Of a stretch of DNA of 64,000 nucleotides, positions 9,683-19,411 are shown one piece after another (within the stretch, counting starts at the first letter, position 1; the number at the start of each line of letters is the position of its first letter). Source of the DNA: Caldilineaceae bacterium (GTDB lineage: Bacteria > Chloroflexota > Anaerolineae > Caldilineales > Caldilineaceae); the NCBI GenBank assembly GCA_022824025.1, contig JAJEBF010000011.1, positions 1 to 64,000 of the forward strand. The letters are read 5' to 3'. Below the pieces are notes generated by a model. That model ran no database searches. It was not told the DNA's origin and saw only the letters and a list, made by a program, of their open reading frames with translations. Made by a program: the position numbers and the translations under genes.

Positions 9683-10540
9683 ATGTTTGACCTTTTCAAG
9701 GCATTTGTACTGGGCCTGGTGCAGGGCGCCAGCGAATTCCTCCCCATCAGCAGCAGCGGCCACCTGGTCATCGTCCCCTGGCTGTTCGGCTGGCAGTCTC
9801 CGTCCCTTCTCTTCGACACTGTCGTTCATCTGGGTACGCTTCTATCGATTCTGGCCGTCTTCGGGCGTGATTTCGCCGCCATCATCCTGGCCGCAATTCG
9901 TAGCCTCAATATCGCCCGCAAAACCGGGGCCCCCTCCTCCCTGGTGGCCGATCTGAACGCCCGTCTGGGCTGGTTTATCCTCCTGGGCTCAGTCCCTGCC
10001 GCCATCACCGGTCTCCTGTTGAAAGACCCGCTCGAACAGCTCTACCATACGACGCCCGCCGCCGCCTTCTTTCTGGCCGTTACGGCCCTCCTCCTGGCCG
10101 GCAGCGAGTGGATGACCCGCAATGTCAGAACACGCGCCCCCCTTTCACGCATGTCGCTGCGCCAGTCCTTCCTCATCGGTCTGGCGCAGGCCGCCGCGCT
10201 CGCGCCGGGCATCAGCCGCAGCGGCGCGACAATCGCCGCCGCACTTGCCCAGGGCCTGCGCCGCGAGGCGGCCGCCCGTTACAGCTTCCTCCTGGGGGCC
10301 CCGGCCTTCCTCGGGGCCGGCCTTCTGCAGTTCAGTGATATGCTCGCCACCGAGCCCGCGGCCGTGGCGGCCGAAATGCCCGCCCTCATCGTCGGTTTCA
10401 TCACCAGCGCCCTCTGCGGCTATGTTTCCATCCGGTTTCTCCTGGCCTACGTGCGCCGCAACAGCCTCTATCTCTTTTCCGCATACTGTCTGATCGTCAG
10501 TCTCGCGGTCCTCACACTCCATGCCCTGCGCCTCCCATGA
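9683..10540 (+). CDS. uppP: Undecaprenyl-diphosphatase
   Basis: An integral membrane enzyme that dephosphorylates undecaprenyl pyrophosphate to recycle the lipid carrier of peptidoglycan and glycan synthesis. The two family signatures are present: LVQGASEFLPISSSGHL at 12-28 and GISRSGAT near residue 180, which together form the active site. The 285-residue length and the pattern of seven to eight hydrophobic segments are typical. Its stop overlaps the start of the next gene (ATGA at 10537), so the two are translationally coupled. Confidence 0.95.
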   Translation: MFDLFKAFVLGLVQGASEFLPISSSGHLVIVPWLFGWQSPSLLFDTVVHLGTLLSILAVFGRDFAAIILAAIRSLNIARKTGAPSSLVADLNARLGWFILLGSVPAAITGLLLKDPLEQLYHTTPAAAFFLAVTALLLAGSEWMTRNVRTRAPLSRMSLRQSFLIGLAQAAALAPGISRSGATIAAALAQGLRREAAARYSFLLGAPAFLGAGLLQFSDMLATEPAAVAAEMPALIVGFITSALCGYVSIRFLLAYVRRNSLYLFSAYCLIVSLAVLTLHALRLP

Positions 10541-11451
10541 ACAATCTCCCGCAGCTTCTCTTCCCACGCCGCCTCCCCTCGCTGTTCGCACAGCTCATCC
10601 TCGCGGCCTGTCTCCTCTCCGGTTGCGCGCTGCCGCAGGAAGCCACCGCGCCCCCCACCCCCGAACTGATCACCTTGACCATAGCCGGTTCAACCGAAAT
10701 GCGGCCCCTGCTGACCGATCTGACCGCCGCCTATCGCGCGCGCAACCCACATGTCCGGTTCACCCTCCTCGGCGGCGGCAGCCAGCAGGGAGAACTGCGG
10801 CTTGCCTCCGGCCAGGCCGATATCGCCGCCAGCACCGCAGCCTATACGGACGCCGAACTGCCCGCCGGGCTTGTCCGTGTCCCAATTGGGCTCGATGGCA
10901 TCGCGCTCGTCGTCCACAGCGACAATCCGGTGGATGCCCTGTCACTGGCGCAGGTCCGAAACTACTTCGAAGGCCGCGCCTTGAACTGGCAGGATACCGG
11001 CGGCCCTGCCAAAGATGTGTTGCTGGTCAGTCGCGAAGATGGCAGCGCCACGCGCCAGCTATTCGAAGAACGCGTAATGAGCCGGACGGAGGTCGCCCGG
11101 ATCGCGGTCGTCATGTCGACCAGCAACGCCGTCGTGGAGTATGTGGCCGCCCATCGCAACGCAATCGGCTACGTCACCTCCGCCTACCTGCCGCAGAACC
11201 GAGGGCCCCTCCCACAAGACAATCAGGATACCGCGAACTCCGCTTCTGCCGGCGCAACGGTCAAGGCGATCGCGCTTGAAGGCCGGCTTCCCTTTGGCGC
11301 AGACCTGCAGGATGCCCACTATCCGCTGGCGCGGGCTTTGTACCTGCTCATCCCCGAGGGCGGAACGCCGGCCGTTCAGGAATTTGTCGATTTCACCCTC
11401 GCTCGGGAAGGGCAAAACATCGTCGCCCGCTACCATGCGCCGCTCCGATAG
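10537..11451 (+). CDS. PstS-like phosphate-binding lipoprotein
   Basis: 304 residues. A lipoprotein signal with lipobox LLSGC puts Cys30 as the anchored residue. The mature part begins with TLTIAGSTEMRPLL, followed by LGGGSQQGELRLASGQADIA and later VSREDGSATRQLFEE. This is the order of phosphate-binding motifs in PstS-type periplasmic binding proteins. No pstC, pstA or pstB is adjacent, so it could be an orphan binding protein with another ligand or a sensory role. It overlaps uppP by 4 bp, which suggests co-expression with the lipid-carrier phosphatase that releases phosphate outside the membrane. Confidence 0.82.
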   Translation: MNNLPQLLFPRRLPSLFAQLILAACLLSGCALPQEATAPPTPELITLTIAGSTEMRPLLTDLTAAYRARNPHVRFTLLGGGSQQGELRLASGQADIAASTAAYTDAELPAGLVRVPIGLDGIALVVHSDNPVDALSLAQVRNYFEGRALNWQDTGGPAKDVLLVSREDGSATRQLFEERVMSRTEVARIAVVMSTSNAVVEYVAAHRNAIGYVTSAYLPQNRGPLPQDNQDTANSASAGATVKAIALEGRLPFGADLQDAHYPLARALYLLIPEGGTPAVQEFVDFTLAREGQNIVARYHAPLR

Positions 11452-11590
11452 GCCGCCCTGGCCCGACCCCAAACCGGGACCGGAACGCTCCACGCGTCCA
11501 GCCGCCCCCCTCCGCCCTCACAGGCCCCCCCACGCCCCACCCATCCGTCACCTGTGAAAGGACCACTCCACAGGCGGCGCGCCACCGCCT

Positions 11591-11657
11591 GCAATCCTGC
11601 AAATCCCCGCAATCCCCCATAATTCTGATTAGGCGGTTCTCCCAAAATCCTGATTCG
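11591..11657. repeat. Degenerate 9-bp-phased AATCC repeat
   Basis: AATCC strings begin at 11593, 11602 and 11611, with a variant (AATTCTGATT) at 11621 and AATCCTGATT at 11646. The first three are exactly 9 bp apart. It fills part of the 489-bp gap between the PstS-like gene and nusA, just upstream of the nusA promoter. The rest of that gap (11452-11590) is C-rich with no gene recognised. Confidence 0.5.
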
Positions 11658-11663
11658 CGCGAG

Positions 11664-11692
11664 TTGCCCTCAGGACTTCGATCTGTTATACT
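11664..11692 (+). promoter_or_regulatory. Candidate sigma-A promoter of the nusA operon
   Basis: TTGCCC at 11664-11669, a 17-bp spacer, then TATACT at 11687-11692. It is about 250 bp upstream of nusA and 48 bp upstream of the leader hairpin at 11741, so it would produce a long untranslated leader containing that hairpin. Confidence 0.6.
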
Positions 11693-11740
11693 GGGACCAA
11701 TCGGCATTTGTTTGTATGGTTCGATAGAGTCGTGTGTCTG

Positions 11741-11767
11741 AAGTGGGTTCTGCCCACTTTTCTTGTT
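11741..11767 (+). promoter_or_regulatory. Leader hairpin upstream of nusA
   Basis: AAGTGGG (11741-11747) pairs with CCCACTT (11753-11759), with a 5-nt loop, and is followed by TTCTTGTT. A stem of this AGTGGG...CCCACTTTT type is familiar at the head of rimP-nusA operons. Here no rimP gene lies between it and nusA. It could be an attenuator or a processing site. Confidence 0.55.
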
Positions 11768-11940
11768 CTAAGGGATCATTGTCCGCAGCACCTGTTCAGA
11801 GCGCAATGCCCGTTCAGTGCGCTGTCTGCTACGGTGTCTTCGTTTTCGCTGTGCTGTCGTTTGCTGACGATTTCATCCCCCGGATTGCTGACAGCGGCCA
11901 AAATGCTGAGAAGTAAATTTTCAGGAGCAGTTGAACAAAA

Positions 11941-13836
11941 ATGTCTAAAGCACTCATCGCTGGGATCAATCAGGTTGCGGTTGATAAAGACCTCGACAAC
12001 GAGGTGATCTTCGACGCAATCGAAGCAGCCCTCATCTCCGCCTACAAGCGCAACTACGGCTCCGTGGCCAATGTGACGGCCGCCGTGGACCGGGCCACAG
12101 GCGAGATGAGCGTGTTTGCAGAAAAAGAGGTTGTCGAGGATATCCTCAACCCCAATACGGAGATCCTGTTGGACGATGCCAAAGAAGTGGCCCCGTCCTC
12201 CGAATTGGGCGACGTCATCATGGTGCAGAATACGCCTGACAACTTTGGCCGTATCGCAGCCCAAACTGCCAAACAAGTGATCCTGCAGCGCATTCGTGAG
12301 GCCGAACGGGACACCGTCTACGAGAACTTCGTCCACAAAGTCGGCGAAACGATCACCGCCCAGGTGCGCAGCGTCGACCTCGTATCCGGCGCCGTCACCA
12401 TCCTGATCGACGACCGGCACGAAAACCTTCTGCCCAGAGAAGAACAGATCCCGTCCGAAAACCTGCGCCGCGGCGACTATATTAGCCTGTATGTCGTCGA
12501 TGTGCACCGCAGCAGTCGCGGCCCCATGATCAGACTGAGCCGCACCCATCGCGATCTGCTCCGTCGCCTCATGGAACAGGAAATCCCCGAAGTGCGCGAC
12601 GGCACAGTCGAAATCAAAGGCATTTCCCGCGAACCGGGCGCACGCAGCAAAGTGGCCGTCATGGCGACCCTGCCCGGCGTGGATCCGGTCGGCAGCTGTG
12701 TCGGCATGCGCGGCCTGCGCATCCAGAATATCGTCACCGAGCTGGCCGGCGAGAAAATCGACGTCGTCGAGTGGAGCGGCAATCTGCGCACCTTCATCTC
12801 CAACGCCCTCGGGCCCGCCAAAGTCCAGAGTGTCATCCTCGAAGAAGACAGCAACATCAAAACCGCAATCGTCATTGTCCCGGATCGACAGCTCAGCCTC
12901 GCCATCGGCAAAGCAGGCCAGAATGCCCGCTTGGCAGCCAAACTGACCGGCTGGCGAATCGACATCAAGAGCGAAACCGAGGCCCACGCCGAAGGACTCG
13001 ACCTGCTGGCGGCCGAACAGGCCCAAATGGCAGCCGGTGACCAGGACCTCCTCAGCATGGCGGAGCAGATTCTGCGCGATAAAGAGGAATCCACCTCCAG
13101 CGAAGATACCTTCCGCCAGGCCGCGGAACTGCTGCAGCGACGCGACGCCGCCAACCGATCGGTCGACCAGGGCGTCGCCTCCGAGTGGCCCGATTCGCTG
13201 CCCCTGCAAGATGAAGAACGCGGCATCGGCATCGACGCAGGAGAGGCGCTCAGCGCCTTCGAACGCGCCGCAGCCGCCGTCCAGGACGAAGAAACACCCG
13301 CCGTCTCCTTCGAAGATTTCGCCGACGACGTGCCGCAGCCGTTTGCCCTCGACGTAGACAAGGATGACCAGGACGATGTCGCGGCCGGGAAGGACGAAAC
13401 GGCTGAGACCACCGAGGAAATTGAACAGCCCGCCCTCCAGCCCGCTGAACTGCCCCAGGCAACAGTTGAGGATGCCGCCGAAGACGACGCAGAGGTCGAA
13501 TCACCGCTGGAACGCACGCTCAGACCGGAAGAGTTGCCCCAGGTCATCACCGCCGATATGCTGCGCCAGCGCATGGCCGCCCGCCAGCAGGGAGGCTCCT
13601 TGGGGCCGGCAATCGATTCGCCGGACGATCTGGAAGTGCCGCCCGAGCTGCTCGACTCCATCGCCTCCACCGAAGAAACCGGCGAAGAGCCTGAAGAGCA
13701 GGAACCAAAACGCGGCAGGGCGCGTCGCGGCAGCCAGGCAACGCCCAAACGGCAGCCAAGACGCCAAAGAGCCCGGCGAACGCGGGCGCTCGACGTCGAC
13801 CTGGACGAATTGAACGATGATTCCTTCGACCTGTAG
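11941..13836 (+). CDS. nusA: Transcription termination/antitermination protein NusA
   Basis: NusA binds RNA polymerase and nascent RNA to modulate pausing, termination and antitermination. The N-terminal polymerase-binding domain covers about 1-130. An S1 domain follows at about 135-200, then two KH domains at about 215-350, including [13 protein letters not shown] and [19 protein letters not shown]. The family core ends near residue 350. The remaining 280 residues are strongly acidic (350-560), then a short basic stretch near 600 ([20 protein letters not shown]) and an acidic end. The ATG at 11941 follows CAGGAG with long spacing. It opens the operon; rimP, usually first, is missing. Confidence 0.95.
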   Translation: MSKALIAGINQVAVDKDLDNEVIFDAIEAALISAYKRNYGSVANVTAAVDRATGEMSVFAEKEVVEDILNPNTEILLDDAKEVAPSSELGDVIMVQNTPDNFGRIAAQTAKQVILQRIREAERDTVYENFVHKVGETITAQVRSVDLVSGAVTILIDDRHENLLPREEQIPSENLRRGDYISLYVVDVHRSSRGPMIRLSRTHRDLLRRLMEQEIPEVRDGTVEIKGISREPGARSKVAVMATLPGVDPVGSCVGMRGLRIQNIVTELAGEKIDVVEWSGNLRTFISNALGPAKVQSVILEEDSNIKTAIVIVPDRQLSLAIGKAGQNARLAAKLTGWRIDIKSETEAHAEGLDLLAAEQAQMAAGDQDLLSMAEQILRDKEESTSSEDTFRQAAELLQRRDAANRSVDQGVASEWPDSLPLQDEERGIGIDAGEALSAFERAAAAVQDEETPAVSFEDFADDVPQPFALDVDKDDQDDVAAGKDETAETTEEIEQPALQPAELPQATVEDAAEDDAEVESPLERTLRPEELPQVITADMLRQRMAARQQGGSLGPAIDSPDDLEVPPELLDSIASTEETGEEPEEQEPKRGRARRGSQATPKRQPRRQRARRTRALDVDLDELNDDSFDL

Positions 13837-13895
13837 CGCGACGCCAAGACCGTGAATCGCGCCAGGATTATGTCACGCGCAGGACAGCTGCGACC

Positions 13896-14216
13896 ATGTC
13901 AAAACAAGGGAGAGGACCAAATAGCGGACGCGGCGCCCGCCAACAGCCCCAGCGCATGTGCATCGCCTGCAGGGAAGCCGGCGGGAAACGCGACCTGATT
14001 CGCCTGGTCCGAGTTGCGGATGGGGTCAAATTGGATGAAACCGGGAAACAGGCCGGCCGCGGCGCCTATGTCCACCCGCAGGCCGACTGCTGGGAAAGAG
14101 CCCTGGCCGGTTCCCTGATACAGAAAGCCTTGCGAACTAAGATCAGCGCAGAAAATCTGATGACACTTTCCGCATCCGTGTCAGCTCTGCTGCATATGAC
14201 CAACGAGACCGCCTGA
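13896..14216 (+). CDS. ylxR: YlxR family (DUF448) RNA-binding protein
   Basis: 106 residues with the YlxR signature: [20 protein letters not shown] near 26-45, then [17 protein letters not shown]. Family members are small basic nucleic-acid-binding proteins almost always encoded between nusA and infB; one in Bacillus has been linked to RNase P. The order nusA-ylxR-infB confirms the call. The first 20 residues are a basic Gly/Gln-rich leader. ylxQ, often next, is absent. Confidence 0.9.
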   Translation: MSKQGRGPNSGRGARQQPQRMCIACREAGGKRDLIRLVRVADGVKLDETGKQAGRGAYVHPQADCWERALAGSLIQKALRTKISAENLMTLSASVSALLHMTNETA

Positions 14217-14722
14217 CGAAGAGTGACAGTTCAGATCAACCGGCCCCCCTCCGCCCAGAATGTCCGCGCTGCCATCTGAGCGCTCAAGGGGAAAGAAAAG
14301 TGCGCAAGGCGCACGTTCAAAATCATTGTCGCCGATGGACAGGGAATATCCGATGAACATAAGCCGATTGTCCACCCCCTGACATGTGTCAGTATCGTGG
14401 ACTGACATTGGCTGTACTGCAGTTTGGGACGGAGAACGGGAAGGGAATAGGGATGCAAGAGGCGGCTGTGTAAAGACTCGTCTCTCCACCAAAGTTCCTC
14501 TTGGCGCCCCGCATCAGACCTCCTTCGCATATATCTGTGCGTACTTCCCGTCCCAATCAGTAATAATCTGTGATTTCTGAGTAAATGCACGCTGCCTGCT
14601 GCGTGAATGCTTCTCACAACCCGCCCCTCTCAACACAGAGGGAGGTTTCGGTTGTCAGCTTTCAACTGCGCGGCCGCTCGACAAGCTGGCTACCGAAAAA
14701 GATAGACGAAAGGAAGACAGAA
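14217..14722. other. 506-bp gap between ylxR and infB
   Basis: No gene is recognised. A frame open from 14585 joins infB, but its upstream part has no family similarity and the strong ribosome site lies just before 14723. The gap contains a hairpin-forming CTGACA-TG-TGTCAG at 14379-14392. It is lower in GC than its flanks. Long untranslated stretches inside this operon are unusual, so it may be an mRNA leader for infB or hold its own promoter. Confidence 0.5.
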
Positions 14723-16603
14723 ATGGCAACCGCAACACAAGATCCTGCGAAGGTCCAGAACGGCAGCCCCGCTGACGATGCCGCCAACGGTGAAGCTGCC
14801 GGCCTGCCGTCTTCCATCATCGTGGAGGAGTACGTCACCGTCCGCGCCCTGGCCGAACGGATGGATCGCAGCCCAATCGATCTCATTAAGGTGCTGATGC
14901 AGTTCGGCATCATGGCGCCAATCGACCAAACCCTCGATCACGATACAGCCGCCATCGTGGGCGAAGAGCTCGGCATCGAGGTGCTGTGGCCTGTCGTGGA
15001 AGAAGAGCTGCCCGAACAGGCGCCCGAAGAGGATCAAAGGCCCAAAGAACGGGTGATGATCCAGGAAATCGTGGCCGAAGAAGCGGAGAAAAACCTTCTC
15101 CCGCGCCCGCCTGTTGTCGCCGTCCTCGGGCATGTCGACCACGGCAAAACCACACTCCTCGATCGCATCCGCCGTACGAACGTCGTGGATACGGAAGCCG
15201 GCGGCATCACCCAACATACCGGCGCCTACCAGGTGGACGTCGACGGCAGGAAGATTACCTTCCTGGATACGCCCGGCCACGAAGCGTTCACCGCGATGCG
15301 CGCACGCGGCGCGCAGGTCACTGATATCGTCATCCTCGTTGTCGCCGCCGACGATGGCATCATGCCCCAGACGCGCGAAGCCATCAGCCATGCCAGGGCA
15401 GCCGGCGTGACGATTGTCGTCGCAATCAACAAAATCGATCGCCCCAACATCAACTTGAATCGAGTGATGGAGGAACTGGCGACCGAAGACCTCGCGCCGG
15501 AAGAGTGGGGTGGCGAAACCATCACGGTTCCAATCAGCGCGCTCAACGGTGACGGAGTCGACGACCTGCTGGAAAACATCCTCGTCGTCGCCGAGCTTGA
15601 CCCCCAAAATGCCAATCCCAAAGGACAATGCGTCGGCACCGTGATCGAAGCGGAGCTGGACAAACAGCGCGGCATCACCTCCACCCTGCTCGTCCAGAAT
15701 GGGACGCTGAAACGCGGCGATTCGGTGGTCGTCGGCGAAAACTGGGGGCGGGTCAAGGCCATGTTCGACTACGAAGGAAACCCCCTGAAAACAGCCGGAC
15801 CAAGTACACCAACCATCATCCTGGGCCTCAATGGCGTTCCCTCTGCCGGCGAAGTCTTCACCGTGGCGAAAAACGATAGAACGGCCCGCTCGCTCGCAAA
15901 CGAACGGCAGTTGCAAGCCGAAGAGGAATCCCGCGTCGCATCGAACCTGCCCATGACGCTCGAAGATATGTTCGCCCGCGTCGAAGGCGGCGAAGCCGAC
16001 GCGCTCAATATCATCGTCCGGGCCGATGCGCAAGGCACTCTGGCGCCCATCGTCCACAGCCTCGAGCAACTCGGCAACGATGAAGTCACCGTCAAAATCA
16101 TGCAATCGGCCGTTGGCGACATTACCGAGTCGGACGTCATGCTCGCCGAAACCAGCCAGGCCATCATCATCGGTTTTGGCGTGAACATCGACAAAGCCGC
16201 CCTGGTGCGCGGAGAACAGTCCGGCGTCGAAATCCGTCACTACCAGATCATCTACAACCTGCTCGAAGATGTGGAACAGGCCCTGACCGGTATGTTGGAC
16301 CCAATCTTCGAAGAGGTTGTCACCGGCCATGCCGAGGTGCGCCAAATGTTCCGCGTGCGGCGCGGCGGCCTGATCGCCGGCTGTATGGTGCTCGACGGCG
16401 TCGTCAAGCGCAGCGGCCAGGCGCGCCTGATCCGCAACGGCGCAACCATCATTACCACAAACGTCGAAAACCTCAAACGATTCACCGAAGATGTCACCGA
16501 AGTTCGGGCCGGGTATGAGTGCGGCATCAACCTGGCCGGCGTCAACTCAAACCTGGAAGAGGGCGACATCATCGAGGTATTCGAAAGACAGCAGGTGCGA
16601 TAA
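14723..16603 (+). CDS. infB: Translation initiation factor IF-2
   Basis: This GTPase brings initiator tRNA to the 30S subunit and promotes subunit joining. The ATG at 14723 is preceded by AAAGGAAG; translation from the upstream in-frame start at 14585 would add 46 unrelated residues. Residues 30-100 form the short IF-2 N-terminal domain ([20 protein letters not shown]). The G-domain follows with [17 protein letters not shown] at about 136-152, [17 protein letters not shown] and INKID. Domains II, III and IV follow, including the C-terminal [10 protein letters not shown]. At 626 residues it lacks the long charged N-terminal extension of many IF-2 proteins. Confidence 0.96.
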   Translation: MATATQDPAKVQNGSPADDAANGEAAGLPSSIIVEEYVTVRALAERMDRSPIDLIKVLMQFGIMAPIDQTLDHDTAAIVGEELGIEVLWPVVEEELPEQAPEEDQRPKERVMIQEIVAEEAEKNLLPRPPVVAVLGHVDHGKTTLLDRIRRTNVVDTEAGGITQHTGAYQVDVDGRKITFLDTPGHEAFTAMRARGAQVTDIVILVVAADDGIMPQTREAISHARAAGVTIVVAINKIDRPNINLNRVMEELATEDLAPEEWGGETITVPISALNGDGVDDLLENILVVAELDPQNANPKGQCVGTVIEAELDKQRGITSTLLVQNGTLKRGDSVVVGENWGRVKAMFDYEGNPLKTAGPSTPTIILGLNGVPSAGEVFTVAKNDRTARSLANERQLQAEEESRVASNLPMTLEDMFARVEGGEADALNIIVRADAQGTLAPIVHSLEQLGNDEVTVKIMQSAVGDITESDVMLAETSQAIIIGFGVNIDKAALVRGEQSGVEIRHYQIIYNLLEDVEQALTGMLDPIFEEVVTGHAEVRQMFRVRRGGLIAGCMVLDGVVKRSGQARLIRNGATIITTNVENLKRFTEDVTEVRAGYECGINLAGVNSNLEEGDIIEVFERQQVR

Positions 16604-16637
16604 TAGTTTCTGGTTTTGGGTTTATGGTTTATAGTGG
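16604..16637 (+). repeat. Short GGTTT-type repeat after infB stop
   Basis: TAGTTTCTGGTTTTGGGTTT begins immediately after the infB stop and continues TGGTTTATAG. A closely similar TAGTTTCTGGTTATCAGTG spans the nuoI stop at 4777, and TAGTTTTTGGC spans the nuoB stop at 1921. A small hairpin (GGGC...GCCC) follows at about 16636-16650. Confidence 0.5.
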
Positions 16638-16695
16638 GCTCGAACGCCCGCAACCGCTGATTAACCATTGACGAACCACCGACGGCATGTAAACA

Positions 16696-17142
16696 ATGAC
16701 GACCACAATTCGTCAGGAGCGGGCAGCAGAGCTGCTCTATCAGGAACTGTCTATCTTGATCGGCTCCGAACTGGACGACCCCGCGCTGGAACTGCTGGCG
16801 GTGACGAACGTTGTCGTCAGCCGCGACCTGCGCGTCGCCAAAATCTACATCCACCAGGACAGTGACATCCAGCGCAATGTTGTCCTCGCCAAACTGAAAA
16901 GAGCCGCGCCTTTTCTGCGCCGCCAACTGGCCCAGAACGTTTCCTTCCGCGCCGTGCCCGAACTGCTTTTCTACTACGACGATTCGCCTGACCAGGCCGC
17001 TCGCGTCGATGCGCTCCTGCAGAGCATTGCCGAGGAACGAGAGACGCGTCAACACGATGCGGACAACGCTTTTCCACCTCCTTCCTCTACACTCCCTTCC
17101 CCTGATCTCCATTCCGTCGATGCTCAGAAAGAGGATGCATGA
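16696..17142 (+). CDS. rbfA: Ribosome-binding factor A
   Basis: A small KH-like protein needed for 16S rRNA 5'-end maturation on the 30S subunit. The N-terminus RQERAAELLYQELSILI, the core LLAVTNVVVSRDLRVAKIYIH and the C-terminal FRAVPELLFYYDDSPDQAARVDALL follow the family closely. Residues beyond about 118 form a non-conserved Pro/Ser-rich tail. Its stop overlaps the start of nrnA by 4 bp (ATGA), so the two are coupled. It lies in the standard position after infB. Confidence 0.93.
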   Translation: MTTTIRQERAAELLYQELSILIGSELDDPALELLAVTNVVVSRDLRVAKIYIHQDSDIQRNVVLAKLKRAAPFLRRQLAQNVSFRAVPELLFYYDDSPDQAARVDALLQSIAEERETRQHDADNAFPPPSSTLPSPDLHSVDAQKEDA

Positions 17143-18194
17143 CCTCGAACGCGTCCCTGCTCAGGCAGGGTGCCGGCTGCGGCCACGAGAGCGCCCCAGT
17201 CGCCCCGCCCCCTCTCCTGCTCAGTCTCCTGGATTCCAGCCACAACATCCTCTGCGTCAGCCATGTGAGCCCCGATGGCGACGCAGTCGGCAGCCTGCTC
17301 GGCCTGGGCGCCATCTTGCGCTCGCTGGGCAAACGACCCACCCTGGCCCTCCAGGACGAAGCAACGCCCGAATTCCAGTTCCTGCCCGGCGTGGAACAGA
17401 TCATCGGTCCCGCTGAGGTCGCTCACAATTACGACCTGATCGTCTGCCTGGATACCTCCAGCATCGACCGCATGGGCGCCGTCTACAGACCCGATATCCA
17501 CAATCAGATCCCGCTCGGCGTCATCGACCATCACGTTACCAATACCCTGTTCGGCACAGAAAACTGGGTGGATTCAGGCTGCGCGGCCACATGCCAGATG
17601 CTTGTCCGCCTCGCCGATGCCCTCAATGTCAGCATTACTGAAGAAATAGCCGTCTCCCTGCTCACCGGACTTGTCACCGATACACTCTGTTTTCGGACCG
17701 CCAACACCCGCGCCGATGTATTGCAGGCAACCCTGCGGCTGCTGAACGCCGGCGCAGACCTGGCCCATATCGTCCGCAATACGCTCGACAGCAGAGCGTT
17801 CGGCCTCGTCAAGCTGTGGGGAGCCGGGCTGGCCAGCGTGCAGATGGAAAACGGCATTATCTGGGCCACGCTCGACGCCCAAAGCCGTCAGCGCAGTGGT
17901 GTCGAACCGCACCAGAGCGATGGTCTTGCCAATTTCCTTGTGACGGTGCAAGAGGCCGACATCAGCGCGACCTTTGCCCAGCGTTTCGCCAAAAATGGTC
18001 AAGAGTTGATCGAATGCAGCTTTCGGGCCAAACCCGGATTCAATGTCAGCCAGGTCGCTTTCGCATTCGGCGGCGGAGGCCATCCACCCGCAGCCGGATG
18101 CACCGTCGCCGGCGCCTTGCAGGACGTCGCGGCCCGCGTTGTGGAAGCGCTGCACGAGCTGCGCCGCCAAAGCGCAAAAAACATGCGCCCGTAG
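17139..18194 (+). CDS. nrnA: DHH/DHHA1 phosphoesterase, NrnA-like
   Basis: Probably a bifunctional nanoRNase and 3'-phosphoadenosine-5'-phosphate phosphatase. Metal-binding motifs of the DHH domain are seen: VSHVSPDGDAVGSLLGLGAI near 45-64, CLDTSSIDRMG and GVIDHHVTN. The C-terminal DHHA1 domain ends with the substrate-binding AFGGGGHPPAAGC. A 25-residue N-terminal extension precedes the conserved part. The gene is coupled to rbfA and followed by truB after 34 bp, an order common in Gram-positive and Chloroflexota genomes. Confidence 0.9.
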   Translation: MTSNASLLRQGAGCGHESAPVAPPPLLLSLLDSSHNILCVSHVSPDGDAVGSLLGLGAILRSLGKRPTLALQDEATPEFQFLPGVEQIIGPAEVAHNYDLIVCLDTSSIDRMGAVYRPDIHNQIPLGVIDHHVTNTLFGTENWVDSGCAATCQMLVRLADALNVSITEEIAVSLLTGLVTDTLCFRTANTRADVLQATLRLLNAGADLAHIVRNTLDSRAFGLVKLWGAGLASVQMENGIIWATLDAQSRQRSGVEPHQSDGLANFLVTVQEADISATFAQRFAKNGQELIECSFRAKPGFNVSQVAFAFGGGGHPPAAGCTVAGALQDVAARVVEALHELRRQSAKNMRP

Positions 18195-18228
18195 CGTACA
18201 CAGACCGCGCCATCCACCCACCAGTGCC

Positions 18229-19248
18229 ATGACCGACCTACACGGGATTCTCCTTGTCGATAAGCCGGGTCGCCAAAACCCCTCGCCGCCCGCCGGGACG
18301 CCGGCCTCTTCACATTTGCCCACCAGCCACGACATCGTTCAGCGCGTCCGGCGCTTGAGCCGGCAAAAACGCATCGGCCATACCGGCACGCTGGACCCGA
18401 TGGCAAACGGGCTCCTCGTTCTCTGCCTGGGCGTCGCCACACGACTCGTCGAATACTACCAGGGCCATGACAAAACGTACGATGCCAGGGTGACGCTGGG
18501 TCGCGCCACCAATACCTATGACGCTGTCGGTCAGACCGTTGCCCAGGCCGATGTCCCGCCGCTCACCGAGGCCGACGTGGAAAGCGCCCTCGCCGCCTTC
18601 AGGGGCCAAATTGACCAAATCCCGCCCGTCTACTCCGCATTGAAGCAGGGCGGCGAAAGCCTGCACCGCAAAGCGCGCCGCGGCGAAACCGTAAAGGTCT
18701 CCCCGCGAAACGTAACCTTTCACGAGATAAGTCTTCTTTCCTTTGCAGCGCCCACCGAGATCTCTCTCAGGATACGCTGTTCCGCCGGCGCCTATATCCG
18801 TAGCCTCGCCCACGCGCTGGGGCAGGCTTTGGGCACAGTCGGCCACCTGAGCTTTCTCCGTCGGCTGGAAGCGGGTCCCTTTTCCGTCGCCGATGCATCA
18901 ACAATGCCGGCCATCGAAAAGGCGGCGGCTGACGGCCAACTGCCAGACCTGTTAATCGCGCCGGATGCCGGGCTCAGAATGCCCCGCCTGACCGTCAGCG
19001 AAGAAGAACGGGTCCGGCTGGGCCACGGCCAGAAAGTATTCCACGGCCACCCCTTTCCAGGCCGCCATACCCCCCTTCCAGACGCCCGCAGCCCGGCCGC
19101 CGCGCAACAGGCCGGGCTCGCAGCCGCCTATGATCAGAGCGGCCGCTTCCTCGGAATCGCCCGCGCCCGCGCAGTCGACGGGAGCGCAGACGGGACCGTC
19201 TGGAAGGCCGAAAAGTGGCTTGCTCAGCAGCTGGGGGCCCACTCGTAG
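18229..19248 (+). CDS. truB: tRNA pseudouridine-55 synthase
   Basis: TruB makes pseudouridine 55 in the T-loop of all elongator tRNAs. The ATG at 18229 yields MTDLHGILLVDKPG, the normal family start; the frame stays open further upstream inside nrnA without family similarity. The catalytic Asp lies in GHTGTLDPMANGLLVLC. YDARVTLGRATNTYDAVG and VYSALKQGGESLHRKARRGE also match. Between DKP and SHDIVQRVRR there is an insertion of about 18 residues rich in Pro, Ser and Ala. A second Pro-rich insertion occurs near residue 285 in the C-terminal domain. Both keep the frame. Confidence 0.93.
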   Translation: MTDLHGILLVDKPGRQNPSPPAGTPASSHLPTSHDIVQRVRRLSRQKRIGHTGTLDPMANGLLVLCLGVATRLVEYYQGHDKTYDARVTLGRATNTYDAVGQTVAQADVPPLTEADVESALAAFRGQIDQIPPVYSALKQGGESLHRKARRGETVKVSPRNVTFHEISLLSFAAPTEISLRIRCSAGAYIRSLAHALGQALGTVGHLSFLRRLEAGPFSVADASTMPAIEKAAADGQLPDLLIAPDAGLRMPRLTVSEEERVRLGHGQKVFHGHPFPGRHTPLPDARSPAAAQQAGLAAAYDQSGRFLGIARARAVDGSADGTVWKAEKWLAQQLGAHS

Positions 19249-19411
19249 CCCGCCGACATCGCAATCACATGGACGCTCATCTTGAAAACCAGCTTCCGGC
19301 AACAGCCCCTTTTCCGAGGCCGCGCGCAACACCTGCCCTCCTCCCGAGCCCACCAACCGAGAGAACGGATGGCAAATTCTATCCACGTCCTATCCCAGAA
19401 ACTGATTTGAA

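Noticed and set aside
14585..14722. 46-residue N-terminal extension of IF-2
   Set aside because: No family similarity, while AAAGGAAG at a good distance supports the ATG at 14723.
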